A DNA stretch of 64,000 bases. Source: Balaenoptera acutorostrata. Its lineage: Eukaryota; Chordata; Mammalia; Artiodactyla; Balaenopteridae. Below, piece by piece: positions 23,945-36,489 of the stretch. A model generated the notes under the pieces. It was given only the letters and a program-made list of their open reading frames with translations. It searched no databases and was not told the origin of the DNA. The stretch is taken from contig NC_080067.1 in NCBI RefSeq assembly GCF_949987535.1, positions 45,630,910 through 45,694,909 of the forward strand. The letters are read 5' to 3'. The translations under genes were made by a program, and so were the position numbers. The number at the start of each line of letters is the position of its first letter. The stretch's first letter is position 1.

Positions 23945-26125
23945 GTAAGATTTAAAGCCTGATTGTGAGGCCGGCATCCTTTGGGAGAGGAGGCCTTCCT
24001 CTTCCAAAGCAGCAGGTTGCCTCTTTCCGGATTTTCAAGGGATTTTGCTATCCTCCCCTCCTGGCCTTCATCGCATACAGTATCTGAATTGTAATTAGAT
24101 TTTCTGGGGAGTAATGGGGCAGAAAACACTGCTTCTTTGGCCTTTAAAGCATATGTGAAATCCACTGAGGTGATCTGTGCTTTGCACATTCTGTATGTCT
24201 GTGCAAATGAGACGAACTGCTTTGAACTGTAACTGAATTTCAGGGGCTTTGGAGAAGGAAAATCTATCTGGAATTTCACGTAGATAACAATGAAAAATAC
24301 GATTTTTGCTCATTGCGTAGGGTTGCGACTTGCTTCACATACAGTTTTTAGGATTGTCTTGAAGTATATTAAATAGGAAGTAATAATTGACGATCTAAGA
24401 ATTTTCAAAAATTAGCTGGCATGCACTTGACGTTTAAAGTTGCACTTGTATGTCTCTCCAAACTTATTTTTACTAGTGTGCTGTTTTAAATGACTAGTAA
24501 ATAAGAATTAAGGTACCAACATGCATAAAAAACTCCAAATAGAAGATTTTGAGTAATACATACTCATCTGTGTGCTAATTTGCTCTCTGGAGTTTTGAAG
24601 TAAACACAGACGATTGCAGAAGACCAGTTCTAGAGTGTGACTGGACTGTGGAGGCAACATTGAAAGTATCCTCGTTGTCAACAGACAACGAGAATGTTCT
24701 CGGAGAAATTGCTCTTTGCAGCAGCAAGCAATGGCTAGTCCAAGTCCTGGATAGTTAATATCAGGGTGTCACTCAACTGACCGAGTTTAGACGCTCTAAG
24801 CGACCATTTCTCTAATCTAACAATGCCTCTTCCTTGTGTGAGGTAGGTTACCTGAGACCAGCAGGTGTTTCTCATAAGGTCCGGTTTCACAGTGGTGAAT
24901 ATATGCAGGCAGAATAGTACATCTCACAAGACTCAAGGCAGTCGTTTCTCAGCCAAGTATTGTGTGCCTAGAAAGTGTATTTATCCACTTTTTCTCTGCT
25001 TAATAATTGGAATTTTGTAACTGTAGACGTCTTATAGTATTTTTATTTTATAGTACATTTAGGGCCATAGATCCTAAATATCAAGATTGTGCTTCGTAGG
25101 AGCTCTTTCCAAGAGAAAAGGGTCAAGGAAACAACCAAAACTTACACAGAATACAGTTTGGGAGCGTAGTGTCAACATCCATGGAGAGCCTAACCTACTT
25201 ATGGCCTGGCTCCAGGTGATTAAATTACTATAATAATTAAAATCATTCTTCTGCTCAGTTTTCAGAGATGCTATGTAATTTAATTTTTGAAAGGCAAGAT
25301 ACTATAAGATTATGCCCTATATCTTTTCATTTGGTTGAACATGGAATCACTGGTTTTACAAGTCAAAAATTAGTCAAATATCAGCAATTTCATCTGGAGA
25401 GGAGAGATTTTTTAGCCTACTGCTTCCAGAGGAAGACAAATTGATTTTATTTTATATGAACTACAACATGTAACAGTCGTTATGTGTTCGATAGTTTTGA
25501 AGTATTTATTGCTTATTTTCACAATAAAATTACGTGCATTAGGCAGATAATAATAGGCAATAGATTCTGCATCTCCATGGAGTTTTATAGGACTATCTTC
25601 ATGTGTATGTTCTTTTGAAATGCTCTCCCTTTATTCATAACTCAGCATAAACAAAAACATTAACCTTGAAGCCACGTCTCAATCCTACTTAGAAACCTTA
25701 GTTTTAGAACCCACTGGGCACCATGTGCATTTGGATTCAGAAAGGGTGGTTTCTCTAAGTGCTTGGCTTGATGTTGTCATGGTCACTGGTGATATCTACA
25801 GTTCGATGTTTTTCAGAAACTTCCCCTTTTCTGATGAAGGCTTATTTACTTATTTACTTATTCTTAAGGATGATAATGTAGTGGTTAAAGCAAATTCCTC
25901 AAGGTTAGCATCTCAGTGAGTAGAAGGAATTTATTTGTAGGACTGATTTCTTTCCTCCATAAATGTGTACCAAGGTTTCTTAATGGCGAGCCCATGAATG
26001 GGGCTTCGGAGGCCATTCCCCTCAAACTTACTTGGACATTTTGGTGCACATGTCTGGATATATGTTGTTATTACTCTTGTTCCGTCATCGTCGTCATCAT
26101 CAGAGCAGTAACGGCCTCCTGACTG
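23945..26125 (+). other. SCHIP1 intron, no repeat recognised
   Basis: Start of the first intron. The sequence is largely unique. It includes two neighbouring short hairpins at 24671-24702. The minus-strand frames 23941-24313 are not supported. Confidence 0.5.
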
Positions 26126-26129
26126 GTAC

Positions 26130-26830
26130 TGCTCCTGCCCTTGCCCCCATTCCGTAGTCTGTTTTCAACAAGTATCCAAAATGATCTTTCAAGACCTAAG
26201 TCAGAGCCTGTCACCCATCTCAAAATTCTCCTCCTCGACATAAAAGCCCATGTCCTCCCAGGGCCCCCAGGGCCTTACATCACCTCACCCCTGATTCCTC
26301 TCAGAGTCCTCTCCCACGTCCCCCTCCCTCCATCCCTTCCTCCCCTCCCCCCATGCTGGCCTGGCCCTGCACTTGCTGCCCCTCCTGCCTGACATGTGCT
26401 TCCTCCAGGTACCCTGTGTAGGGTTGCAGATTTAGCAAACAATCTGCAGTGTTTGGGGCATATTTATATTAAAAAATTGTTCACTGTTTACGTGAAATTC
26501 AGATTCACGCGGGCATCCTATATTTGTCCTGTTGGTAACCCCCATGGCTTTCTCTCTCACTTTCTTCAGATCTTTGCTCAAATGTCACCTTCTTGTGAAG
26601 GCCTTCTCTGGACTTACTATGTCAACTTCCAACTCCCCAGTTCTATCCCAATATTTCTATTACACTTTATTTTTATATTTGGCATTCATCACCAGCCATG
26701 AGACTTTTACTCATTTGTCTATTTTCTGTCTCCCTCTCTCCACGGAAGCTCCATGAGGGCAGGGATTTTCAGGTTTGTGTCCATCTGCTCTCCCAGTGCT
26801 AAGAACAAGCTCTCAAATAAAATGGATGGA
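26130..26830 (+). repeat. L2 LINE 3' half, sense
   Basis: 'caaaatgatctttcaagacc', 'gggccttacatcacctcacc', 'cctggccctgcacttgctgcc', 'tgctcaaatgtcaccttctt', 'gaagctccatgagggcaggg' and 'ctctcaaataaaatggatgg' follow L2 from late ORF2 to the 3' end. Interrupted at 26412-26541 by a palindromic DNA element. The C-rich stretch 26240-26400 inflates open frames but encodes no intact protein. Confidence 0.8.
26412..26541. repeat. Palindromic non-autonomous DNA transposon in L2
   Basis: Left end 'gtagggttgcagatttagc' and right end 'catcctatatttgtcctgtt' with 'ggtaacccc' at the far right, and internal 'attaaaaaattgttcactg', match the familiar near-palindromic mammalian element beginning TAGGGTTGCCAGAT. 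Family not assigned. Confidence 0.55.
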
Positions 26831-28005
26831 TGTGCCTACTGTATATAAAATTGACTAAGAAGAAAGACACTGTTAACATTCCATAGCATTGTGGTTTGTT
26901 ACATTTTGATGGCCATTGGGGTGACTTTCAACCCTATTCCTATTCTAACCTCCTACCATTAATCTGCCCTGGTTTCAGTGTTTGTGGGTCAGATTATCCC
27001 CTTAATTCTTGTTCCTTTTCTCATCTGTGAAACAGGATTTTTCCTAGTTAACATCCTGGCATGAGAGTTGGCAGGTCCCTGCCAGAGGCCACCTTTCTGC
27101 ATCAGCAAGTCAGTTACCGTGAATTAAGAGACACCTTCTCCCAATGCACATAAAGGGCTCAGTGAAGATTATAAGCAGCCCAGGAAAACCATGCATCACT
27201 TCACTTCCCAATTAGTTATTACTAATATGTAGAAATATAGCTGATTCTCACATATTGCTTTTCCAAATAGATGACTGTTTTGAAAAAAAGAGTTTCACTG
27301 CTTCCAAGAGCTTGAAAACCACTGCTTGAGGTGGATGGATGCACTGTGCTTTGAACAACTTAATCCAAGGAGGGATGATCAGAGAGAAGTTCTCAGGCAG
27401 AATTTTTCATGGTTGTTTTGTTTTAAAAGGTTCTCACGTTGTCATCATCTTCGTGTACTTTCCTCCCTCCCAGGGTTTACATTAGCACAGAGGTTACTGC
27501 GGCATTTGTTGTCATTTTCAGTTGTAGCCGTGTTAAAAGATAGAGCTATCAACCTCCATTTTCCAGTCTTGGGAGGAAGCCAGTCTCTTCAGGAAAGAGC
27601 CTTGCCCACAGCTTCAGGCCTGGCAGCCTTCAAGAGGTCCGATTCTTCTAAACGATCTCTGATAGAAAGCTTTGAAATATCGTTAACTTGAAAGTACACG
27701 CTTAGGTCAAAGGGTCCATTTTGCTTAAAAACTCCCAAATATTTTCTCCTCTCTCCCTGCAGTTAATTTTGGAGATTGATGCGAATGTAAAGCCAATGAC
27801 ACGCTTTTATCCCTTTCTCTCCATTGTTTAAATTCCCTTATCACCACCCCAGATACAAACCACACCCTCACGTTCTTAGCTACCACAGGAATGGAGGAGA
27901 AACAAAGTAAAATGGTATGTGAATGATTCTCATCCTTTTCCTCCCTTGGGAGCATAAAGAAACTCTTCTTCAAATACACACCTGGTCTTGTAAAAGCAGA
28001 GTAGA
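26831..28005. other. Intronic, no recognised feature
   Basis: Includes a 121-codon open frame at 27326-27691 (+) with no recognisable domain and no splice support. Confidence 0.45.
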
Positions 28006-28009
28006 AATC

Positions 28010-28440
28010 TTTGATGCTTCCCCATTTTCTTTAGGATAAATTTCCAACCCCTTTGTATGGCAGTCAAGACCTAACCATGATCAGAACCCTGGGCAGAAAC
28101 ACTCCTCCCTCCAAACTGCTATACTTCTGCCCCCAAATTGCCATCAGTCCTTTTTCTTTGCTGTGATGCCTCAGCCTACAAAGTCTGCCACCCACACACC
28201 TGCTTCTACCTGTTGCAAGCTGATGTACTCTGAGGCTCAAATGTCACCTCCTTCAGGAAGCTTTCTCCTTCTCAGTGCATTTTGCTTTTACTTCTGTTAG
28301 AACCCATTTACAGCTAGTGACATATAAGTCTGTCTCCCCCATTAGACAACAGGCTTCTTGAGAACAAAGACCTGATTTTCATTTCCTGCCCTGCAAACAG
28401 AGTATGTGTTCAATAAATGTGTGTTGGACTGAATTGCATC
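28010..28440 (+). repeat. L2 LINE 3' end, sense
   Basis: 'taggataaatttccaacccc', 'ctcaaatgtcacctcc', 'ttcaggaagctttctcctt', 'ctgtctcccccattagac' and 'gttcaataaatgtgtgttgg' give the L2 3' end in order. Confidence 0.85.
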
Positions 28441-29948
28441 TTCTACAGTTGGTGCTGTTCCTTCCGAGTCCCCAGGACGAGGATTTTGCATCATAATACC
28501 AGAGAGAAGCTCAGATCTGTGCACTGCAACAGGGAGTTGGTGAAGCTGATCCTGGTATTCCGTATACCTGGCTTACAAGCCTCTTTCCCAGTTGCCAGCA
28601 TCCCATATGCCGAGATGGGAAACACAGTGCAAAGAAGAAAATGAAAGAGACAGACACCCCCCCCTTCCCAGAGACAATGCATTAAGAACACACCTCCATA
28701 CCTACTTCTCCTTCACCAAGAGAATTTTCCCAAGGTGAACCTCATGGTCCATCCCCAAGTACTTTTTCAAAATACCTGTGGTCAGTTGAGGCAAATACTC
28801 ATCCTCAAGCCACCTTTCTTAATATATTGAATTTCGTGAAGTTTTCAGAAATCTTTTTACCATATAGAGGGATAATTTTACTGGCTCCTGAAACACCAAA
28901 TACCTCTTGGACAAAATGTTTCAGCCCAATTGAAGTGTCATACCCAGCACATAAAAGATGTTCTATATTGGTCTTAAATGATAAAACTAGGGATTATATC
29001 AGTTTAAATAGTACATTAAAAATTCTTGCTGGAGAAAGTAGTAAACAGCCTTTCATGCCCAGATTCTAGTGGGTTATTTCATGGTTAACAAAGGAAAGGA
29101 AATATAGTCTGTCCCTATTGACACCAGGGCAAGGGAGGGCTCATTTCCCAATTCCCTCTTCCTGTGAATGAGAAAACAAGGTATCAAATTTGACTTCATT
29201 TAAGATTCCACTCAATTTAAGCCTGGTTTCATCCATAGCAGGGAAAAAATATATTGACCTAATGGAGAGGGGAATTTCAAAGCATTTAGTGCACTATTTG
29301 ATACAGGCTTTTAAATATAAGTTCAATGAAAAATAAATAAAGTTCAACGAAGTTATTTTTCCATCTTGTTCTATAGATTTTTATTTGATTGGGAAATTTT
29401 TTTCCCCATAGTTAAGTGCTGAAGAATACTTGTTTACATTGTTTTGCCTGGTTGGGGTATAGTTGTGTTTTGCCTTGTTGCGATACGGTGTGTTTGTCTG
29501 AGGAGAGAGTAACATGTCCATCACCTTAAAAATTAAGAAAATAGTTCTGGATGTAAACTCGTCTGCACTTGTTTTTAGGCTGTATATCTGAAAATCTAAT
29601 GTTGTATATTTTTTACCACGAAAGGAGCACAGTGATAGGTGCCCAAATGGGGGGGAAAAATCATGGATTTTTTCAGTATTCATACAGGATTTCAGTATGG
29701 GCCTGATCTGAAATAGAAATTTAGTACAAGCACATCATTCCTATTTAAAGTAGCACTGGGGGCCTCAAACATCACGTTTTAGACATCAAGCGATTTTAAG
29801 AAATAAATATGCATACGCATATTTTAAGCCAAGTCTAGTATTTTCTCTTGGAAAGGGGCTGGGGATAGAGGAGGAGAAGGAAATGGAAACATCACTATGA
29901 TACATATCAGTGCATGCATGATTTTTGGAGAGTAGAGACCCCACCTTC

Positions 29949-29972
29949 ACACACACACACGCGCACACACAC
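29949..29972. repeat. (CA)n microsatellite, interrupted by CGCG
   Basis: cacacacacac, then gcgc, then cacacacacac. Confidence 0.9.
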
Positions 29973-31334
29973 GATCTTAAACTAAGATTTCACATGCAGA
30001 AGCTCAACATCAATAGCGCCGTATTCTATTATTTATTTATATTCTCTATACCAAGGGAAAATTTGAAACCTTGGTGTACTTAGTATTCCCCTGGGCACTA
30101 TCTAGAAGCATCAGAAATTACCAAGCTTCCTGAAATAGAAAGTACTTTGATAAAATTGCTTGAATTCAGAAAAAAACAACCATCCAAAGGCCTAGTGACA
30201 ATCAGCGTAGGAGAGCCATTAAGGGGGAAAGAATGCTAAGAACACAGAAAAACATAATGAGGGCATTAATCCTGGTCTCCCTCGGAAGCTGTGCCGCCGT
30301 CATCCAAGTGACTGCAGTTGAGTTTCTTGTACTCAGGTCTTCAGCTGGGCAGAAAGCTTGATGTCTGTGGTTCTCAGTTTTTCTGATGTGGGTCAACGAC
30401 TGGCACTCTGTCTCCTCCCAACATTTTCACCTCCTCCACTCCATGCTCCCAATGCCATTAGTTTAACTTTTTAAACCTACACTGAAAAGTCCACTGCAAA
30501 ATTGCACGCATATGTTCGTGGTTTATCTAGCTATCGGAATACCTTAATTGAAAAGCAAAGCAAATTTAGACGAACATTGCACAGAAGAAAATAGTTTATT
30601 TGAAAAGAGATTATAAATCAGGTGTCGGTTTGTATAGCACATGGAATTTGGATATTAAGGTAGAAGGAAAGGCGGTAGGAGGCTAAAGGGTTAATCAGGA
30701 TGAAATAGTTTCCATCAATAGGAATAGGAAAATCTTTTGACAATGCATAAGTGATTTCCCAGTAATGCGGTGGGTGTTCTCACAGTCAATAATTTCCACC
30801 AGTGGCCGATAATGATCATTTAAAAGCATTAGCTCACGTGAGCAACGCACCTTGCAGTTCAGATCATGGCTTGACAGGAAACTGAAGCTCTCCGTTCTAG
30901 TCCTTGAATTTCAGGGCAGGGGGGTGAGCAGAGGCCCTTTCAACCTCAGGGACTGTAAGTGGCTCTGTGTACATTTTCTAAGGGGAAGCATTAGTATCTG
31001 GGCCCATGTTTTGCCAGCACAGTTCATTTTAGAGAGGGCAGCAGTAGAGGAAGGAACCAGGAAAAATTCTCTGTAGGAAAGACATGAGTGACTGTTATCC
31101 CCTTGTTTGTGCGTAGCTGCTACAAAACCACCAAACATTATGTTCAGCTCAAGCCTTTTGAGGTCGTGTTTTGTTTTGTTTTTTTCCTTTCCTGCGTTCA
31201 TTTGGACCTCTTGGAAGTGAAATTAATTACAGCGTTGATCCCAGGCGTCTAAAGTCAAGATCTTGCCACCATGCCTAGAAATATGATCTAAAATAATATA
31301 ATCTCTTATAATGAATTTTTTCAAGGTCTAGAGC

Positions 31335-31505
31335 TGTGCTTCTAAAATTTAAAGCGCACTCAAAAAATCCTAGCGCTCTTGTAAAAGTGCATTTTTTGAT
31401 TCAGTAGGTCTGGGGTGAGAGCTGAGAGTTTGCGCTTGCAGTCTGCTCCCAGGTGATGTGCGTGCTCTGGTCGGAGGATGCACTTTGAGTAGCAAAGCTC
31501 TAGAA
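31335..31505 (+). repeat. MER5A-like hAT element
   Basis: 'gattcagtaggtctggggtg', 'tcccaggtgatgtgcgtgct' and 'ggatgcactttgagtagc' are MER5A landmarks in order. Confidence 0.75.
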
Positions 31506-32103
31506 AGCATCGAAGATCAGTTCACATGTTAGGAAAATAGCAGGTATTTTAAGCCGGCACAAGCCATCCAGATAGCGGTGGTACAGCTCCTTCTGGAAAG
31601 GGTCTGGTCTACGAGTGTATGTGTTGAGCACTTCTTTAGGGAGGGTGCAAAATAAATTCATCACCACTGGGGACCAAGTTTCAAGAGGAGATGTTTTTAT
31701 CACTTGTCTCTATATAGTACTTATTAGAGAATCACTTATGCCAAGAAAAGATGTAGGGGGTAGAGGAGGGGAATGATCTTTAGTACTTTCTTAGTACTAA
31801 TCCTTGCTGCTGTTGTATGGCTGGGGAATTTCCATCTTGGATTTTGAGGTGCCCTTCTCCAAAAGGTAATATATTATTAATGTATATGCATATGCATTTA
31901 TATGTATGTATGTGGTCAATGTATTATTGGTGTATGTAAATTAATTTGAATATGTTTATACATATACATAGTTAATAGTGAGGGTTCAGTCATTTTAACT
32001 GTATATTTAAGGCCACCCTGTTAAAATTAAAGTCAAAAGGTATTAGTAATTAGGCTTATAGTTTTATGTACCTTACTAAGTCTTGTACTCTCTAAGTTTT
32101 TAT

Positions 32104-32223
32104 TGGGAATTCCCTGGCAGTGCAGTGGTTAGGACTCAGCACTTTCACTGTGGTGGCCTGGGTTCAATCCCTGGTCGTGGAACTAAGATCCTGCAAGCTG
32201 TGAGGCTAGGCCAAATAAATAAA
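32104..32223 (+). mobile_element. CHR-2/Bov-tA-like short tRNA SINE
   Basis: 'gggaattccctggcagtgc', 'agtggttaggactcagcac', 'ggttcaatccctggtcg' and 'aactaagatcctgcaagc' identify a tRNA-Glu-type SINE with an (aaat)n tail. Flanked by tttttat at 32097-32103 and 32224-32230. It is the shorter SINE class, distinct from the ~300-bp CHR copies. Confidence 0.88.
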
Positions 32224-32384
32224 TTTTTATAGCTGCATCCGTGTTAGCTCTTCATTATAGACTGCTAAGTGGGCTAGGATGCTAGCCTAGGTAAGAGGCT
32301 GAAATCACTGAAGTTCACGGTAGGCCCCCTCCTTCAACCTGAGCAGACCCATGTTTACCTTCTAAATGTATGTGGTTTCCACAG

Positions 32385-32537
32385 AAGATTTCGGTTGAAA
32401 AGCACTCATATGAACTATTAATGTTTCCTTCTGTGGACAACGTTCCAAGGACAAGGGAGATCTCTGCTAGAGAGAAGCCCTTCCCAAAAGCAAGTGTGGC
32501 TCGGGAGATACAACTTCCGTCAAACTGTCTGACAAAG
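32385..32537 (+). other. Possible in-frame cassette exon (hypothesis)
   Basis: A 153-nt segment lies between an AG (gtggtttccacag|aag) and a GT donor (acaaag|gtacaa). It is open in a phase-0-to-phase-0 frame for 51 codons beginning KISVEKHSYE and ending LPSNCLTK, so it would preserve frame if included between the MVHQENCSYQ exon and the shared exon. The polypyrimidine tract is weak. I do not recognise the peptide and know of no such SCHIP1 exon, so chance is more likely. Confidence 0.15.
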
Positions 32538-33028
32538 GTACAAGACATTCTCTTGGGAATTGAGGTGGAGGATGAGGGTGGATGGAGTTAAAGGGGTGTT
32601 TGGATGTGGGTCATGGGGTGCAGGGAAAATATTTGCTTTAAGGAAGTAGGGCTACTACAGTGAGACACCTTGATGCTACAAGTCTACCACGAATTGAATT
32701 TTTTTTAATTTGTGGAGAGGAAGGGTAGACAAGTGAATGTGAGCATGTCAGCAAAGGTTCAGATGCCAAAAGCTGTCTTGAACAGCACTTTTGCTTTAGA
32801 ACTCTGTTCTTAACAGCATTGAAGTTGGTCAGGAATTCACACTGGAAGAAGTATTGACTGGTACATTTGCTGCTTTCTGTCGAAGCATGTCAGACTATAA
32901 GACTGTGCTGCTGAACGGAGCCTTGGCCTTTGAATTCTTCTTTGGTCCATTTCTCCCACACACAGTAACTTTTAAAAAATACTGGATATAAGTTTTAGTT
33001 TATGGCAGTAGTAATTCGATAACAAGGA

Positions 33029-33043
33029 GTGTGTGTGTGTGTG
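33029..33043. repeat. Short (GT)n run
   Basis: gtgtgtgtgtgtgtg simple repeat. Confidence 0.8.
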
Positions 33044-33699
33044 CACTTCTGTTTATCTGCTTCTTGCATCAAAACATCCTCCAGCTGTGGCCCTTTTCCT
33101 TCTCTGTATGTAAAGCCAGCAAACAAAACCAAAAGCCATGGGAAAAGGGTAAAGAGAGCAGCAGAAAGGAACGTCCTCTTTTGTGAAAAAGCCTGCCACC
33201 GGCTTTTAAAGAAAAGTTGATGGATCTTTTTCTCTTGCCTACATTAATAGAACAAAGCAGCGATCTTGGAGCAGAAATGAATTTGGAAATGTGTTGGAAA
33301 TGAATTTCATTCTTGTGCTGGGGTTTCTCCCTGAAGATGAGACTTTTACATCTGATTTTAAGGAATGATTGGTTATGGGAAAAAGGAAAAAAAGGCAAGC
33401 ATCTGTCTTACAGGTTAACTTTTAAATTATACTGTTTGGTTTTGGCACGGGAGACCCGGCTTTTAACTTACCAGTGAAGTCTGCGAGGCTGGGCTTTGCA
33501 TCTATTTTTATCCCATACACTCTACCCCTGGTTCAGAAAAAGGTTGCTGGATTCCTTACAGAACTCCTACCCACATTCAGCCCTGAAGGGGGGAGTTGGG
33601 GAGTTGAATCGGCTTTTCCTTGACTTGGGGTAGAAAAGGTGCTGGGGAGAGGAATCCAGGCAGGATCCTTCAGGGTAAGGTGACAGCAGACGTGGGAAG

Positions 33700-33967
33700 G
33701 CTGGACTCAACCAGCTGAGTGTCAGGGCAGAGTTAGTCTCGGAGAACAGCAGCTGCCCCCGTGCTGGAGCGCAGGACAGACCAGGGAGGCCGGGTGGGGC
33801 GGTGTCTCTGGGACAGAGGGGGGCAAGGTTACGTACAGCCGGACACAGACTCTTAGCTGGCTCTCCATGTCAGCATGAGCGGTAACCAGGGTCCTGGGCA
33901 ACTGCACGTCAGCCTATCAGAATTCATGGGAGGTTATTTCTTAAGTGAAATTCTAAAGAGTTAAAGG
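33700..33967 (+). promoter_or_regulatory. SCHIP1: Putative second SCHIP1 promoter and 5' UTR
   Basis: The ~250 bp upstream of the MNLDSDGMDD start is richer in GC than its surroundings. It holds a GC box ggggcgg (33796-33802) and a CRE half site acgtca (33906-33911). An upstream ATG at 33926 opens 12 codons and stops at TAA 33962-33964, in frame with and 3 bases before the main ATG. Whether transcription begins here or the exon is spliced to upstream sequence cannot be told. Confidence 0.4.
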
Positions 33968-34045
33968 ATGAATTTGGACAGTGATGGAATGGATGACATC
34001 ATCAGTCAAGAATCCCCATTGGATATGGAGGGGGATTATAAAAAG
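33968..34045 (+). CDS. SCHIP1: SCHIP1 alternative start exon (MNLDSDGMDD...)
   Basis: Twenty-six codons run from ATG to AAG|GTAAGG. The peptide starts MNLDSDGMDDIISQESPLDM and ends EGDYKK; 8 of 26 residues are acidic, unlike the MVHQENCSYQ alternative. An in-frame TAA at 33962-33964 fixes this as the first usable ATG in its frame (context A at -3, A at +4). The exon ends in phase 0 and fits the shared exon at 46718 across 12.7 kb. I believe this matches another short SCHIP1 isoform, but this is less certain than for the other two exons. The intact frame, good donor and phase match support a real exon. Product as for SCHIP1: a merlin-binding, coiled-coil cytoskeletal adaptor. Confidence 0.75.
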
Positions 34046-36160
34046 GTAAGGGGGGCGAGCTCTTTTGTTTGTAAACAATCGGACCATTTTTCTAACCAGG
34101 AGAAAGATCACCCTTGAGGAGTGGCCAAATTCCACACTCAGTGGCCATTGCCATAATATATTCAGGAAGGCTAAATGCACAGAATCGAATGCATTAAGCT
34201 GGGAGAGTTCTTCTTTCTGTGTTTCCCAGTTTGTATTCATTAATATATTATAGCAGTAACTGGAATACACATGTTGTTATTCTGAAGTTGAAAGACATTC
34301 TATTATGCATATAGTTTCTAGGCAGGCTTTTTATGTAAAGGAATAATTTTTTAAATTACTGACATGTTGACAGTTCACCTGCAAGAAATAATTACTAGCA
34401 TGTTTAATCTATCTTTCTAAGTTTGGCTTTTTTAAACAATGAAAAATATAAAGTTTTACTAAGAGAAGTGTGAGGTTTTAAAAAAAAACTGATACAGTAT
34501 CTGCTAATTCTTTGCTTGCCTTTTCTTTTGAAAGTCAGTAAATATATTTTTGGTATGTTTTTTATGGTAATTGGTAATAACAGCCCCAAGTAAAAGTAGC
34601 TTTAGTTATATGTGTGAGGTCATGAAATTAAACTACAAGCATGTGCTTGTCTGTCCACAGAAGGCTAAACACTATGTCCTTCCCCCTTATTATTTCCCAT
34701 AAGTCAAGTGTAGGTCACAACACAGCCCAGTATGAAGAATCAGGGACCTTCCATCATGGACCTGGAAAGAAAGACCTGTTTTCCCTCAAAGGCAAATATC
34801 CTAAAACAGTAAAACTTGCTCCTAAATTTTTAATTTGATCAAATACGTCACTAACTTTTTTTCCCCTAGATTGAGATAGAAGCTTCTGTCTTGATAGATC
34901 TTTACGTATAATAATGTAAAATATGGCAATTTAAATCTTATATACATAATTGTGTGTATGAGGCCTGTTTTAAGGACATGCTTTATTTCTTAGAGCAGTT
35001 CACAATAGTTTATGTTCTTTTCCAGGAGTTGAAACTTAAATAGGTTTAAATGACCTGCCTTGTTGCTCTGTGCGTTTTTTGTCCTTTGTGATCCCCAAGA
35101 AGGAAGTGAGGGCCCAAGGGGATAAGTGCTCAGAGTCTTGAAACCCTGACACCTCTCCGATGTCCCCTCCTGCCGGAAGTGGGTGTGCAAAAGATACTTG
35201 GGACACTCAGCAATCAGAGTCAGGCACTTACCCAACCCAGTAGAACAAGTGCACAGTTCTCATATTGCCTCTATTTTCAGTGCCAAAGGACTAGTCACGG
35301 TTTTCTTTGTCACAGCGTTTCTCAGCTAGGAAAGTGTAGGTCAGTTTGCACTTAGGAAAATGAAAGACATACCACTGCTAATGCAATAACAATAAAGTAA
35401 TGACCACTGTAGTTGCATCCTACTTAGAAACAGAGAGAGCTCAGATGCCTGGAATGACTGAGCCATGGTATGCGGGCAACCTGATAAACAGCGTTGACTA
35501 AAATGACAAACATGTAAGGCTCAAGTAGCTTTAAAACATCAACAACAACAAAACAAAGTTGAATTGTACAACCCTTAATCTCACTAAGGCAGTAGAACAC
35601 CACATGTGACTTCAAGAGAAATAGTATCTGAGAGGTTAGTACAAAAGACCACTAGATGAAACTTTTAGATGTGAAGGATGCCCAGAGATCAGTGTATATT
35701 GTTGTGGACTCTAAACATGGAAGTCGTTCTGTTGTCATTTCAGCTTTTAACTATTTTTCTCAGGCAAAGTGCTTTCAAATGTATGCATATCATGATAACT
35801 ACAAAGGCTTCCTTTTTGAAAAACCATTATTGATCATTTCATTAAGAACTTCTAGTGAAACAAGGCAACATATGCTTTCTTTAAAATACAAAGGATAGAA
35901 AATAATTAGCTAATATAAAAATCACTTTTCCTAATTAGAATCTTTCTTTTCTAAGTGTTTTTTTTCTCTGTTTTGTTTTTGCTGTTTGGCTGACTAACTA
36001 GAAAATTAAATTAGATGCCATAAAGCAGTGGTCTGTAGGGTTTTTTCACCTTGTATTCATCAGTAAAATGTTTTTGAGCCCAAGCCTTTAATATACATAT
36101 ATTCTATTCATAAATTACACATATATACCACTGTAAAAATACATCTTGTATGTATAAAAC
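34046..36160 (+). other. SCHIP1 intron, AT-rich, no recognised repeat
   Basis: Unique-looking AT-rich sequence. No exon or RNA seen. Confidence 0.45.
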
Positions 36161-36165
36161 ATATA

Positions 36166-36484
36166 CAGTCGTCCCTTGGTATCCACAGGGGATTGGTTCC
36201 AGGATCTCCACAGATAGCAAAATCCCAGGATGCTCAAGTCCCTTTTATGAAATGGCACGGTATTTGCATATAACTCACACACATCCTCCTGTATACTTTA
36301 AATCATCTTTAGATTACTTATAGTACCTAATACGGTGTAAATGCTATGCTATGTAAATAGTTACTGGGTACATGGCAAATTCATGTCTTGCTTTTTGGAA
36401 CTTTCTGGCATTTTCCCAAATATTTTTGATCTCTGGTTGGTTAAAGCTGCAGATGCAGAACCCAGAGACATGGAGGGCTGACTG
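36166..36484. mobile_element. MER2-like Tigger element (TcMar)
   Basis: Starts 'cagtcgtcccttggtatcc' and ends 'catggagggctgactg', an inverted terminal pair, flanked by TA at 36164-36165 and 36485-36486. Internal 'gtatttgcatataactcac' and 'tttaaatcatctttagatta' are MER2 landmarks. About 319 bp, near the full non-autonomous length. Confidence 0.85.
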
Positions 36485-36489
36485 TATAC

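Larger units (their letters stand above)
28441..32096. other. Intronic DNA, few features
   Basis: Mostly unique. Holds an (AC)n tract at 29949-29972 interrupted by gcgc, and a MER5-like fragment at 31335-31505. No exon supported. Confidence 0.45.

Noticed and set aside
27326..27691. 121-codon open frame, + strand
   Set aside because: No motif, no splice context; intronic position in SCHIP1.
29949..29972. CRISPR-like or other structured array
   Set aside because: Only simple microsatellites are present; there are no spaced direct repeats in the window and the genome is mammalian.
32370..32591. Open frames on both strands at 32.3-32.6 kb as an independent small gene
   Set aside because: No start context or promoter; kept only as a speculative cassette exon.
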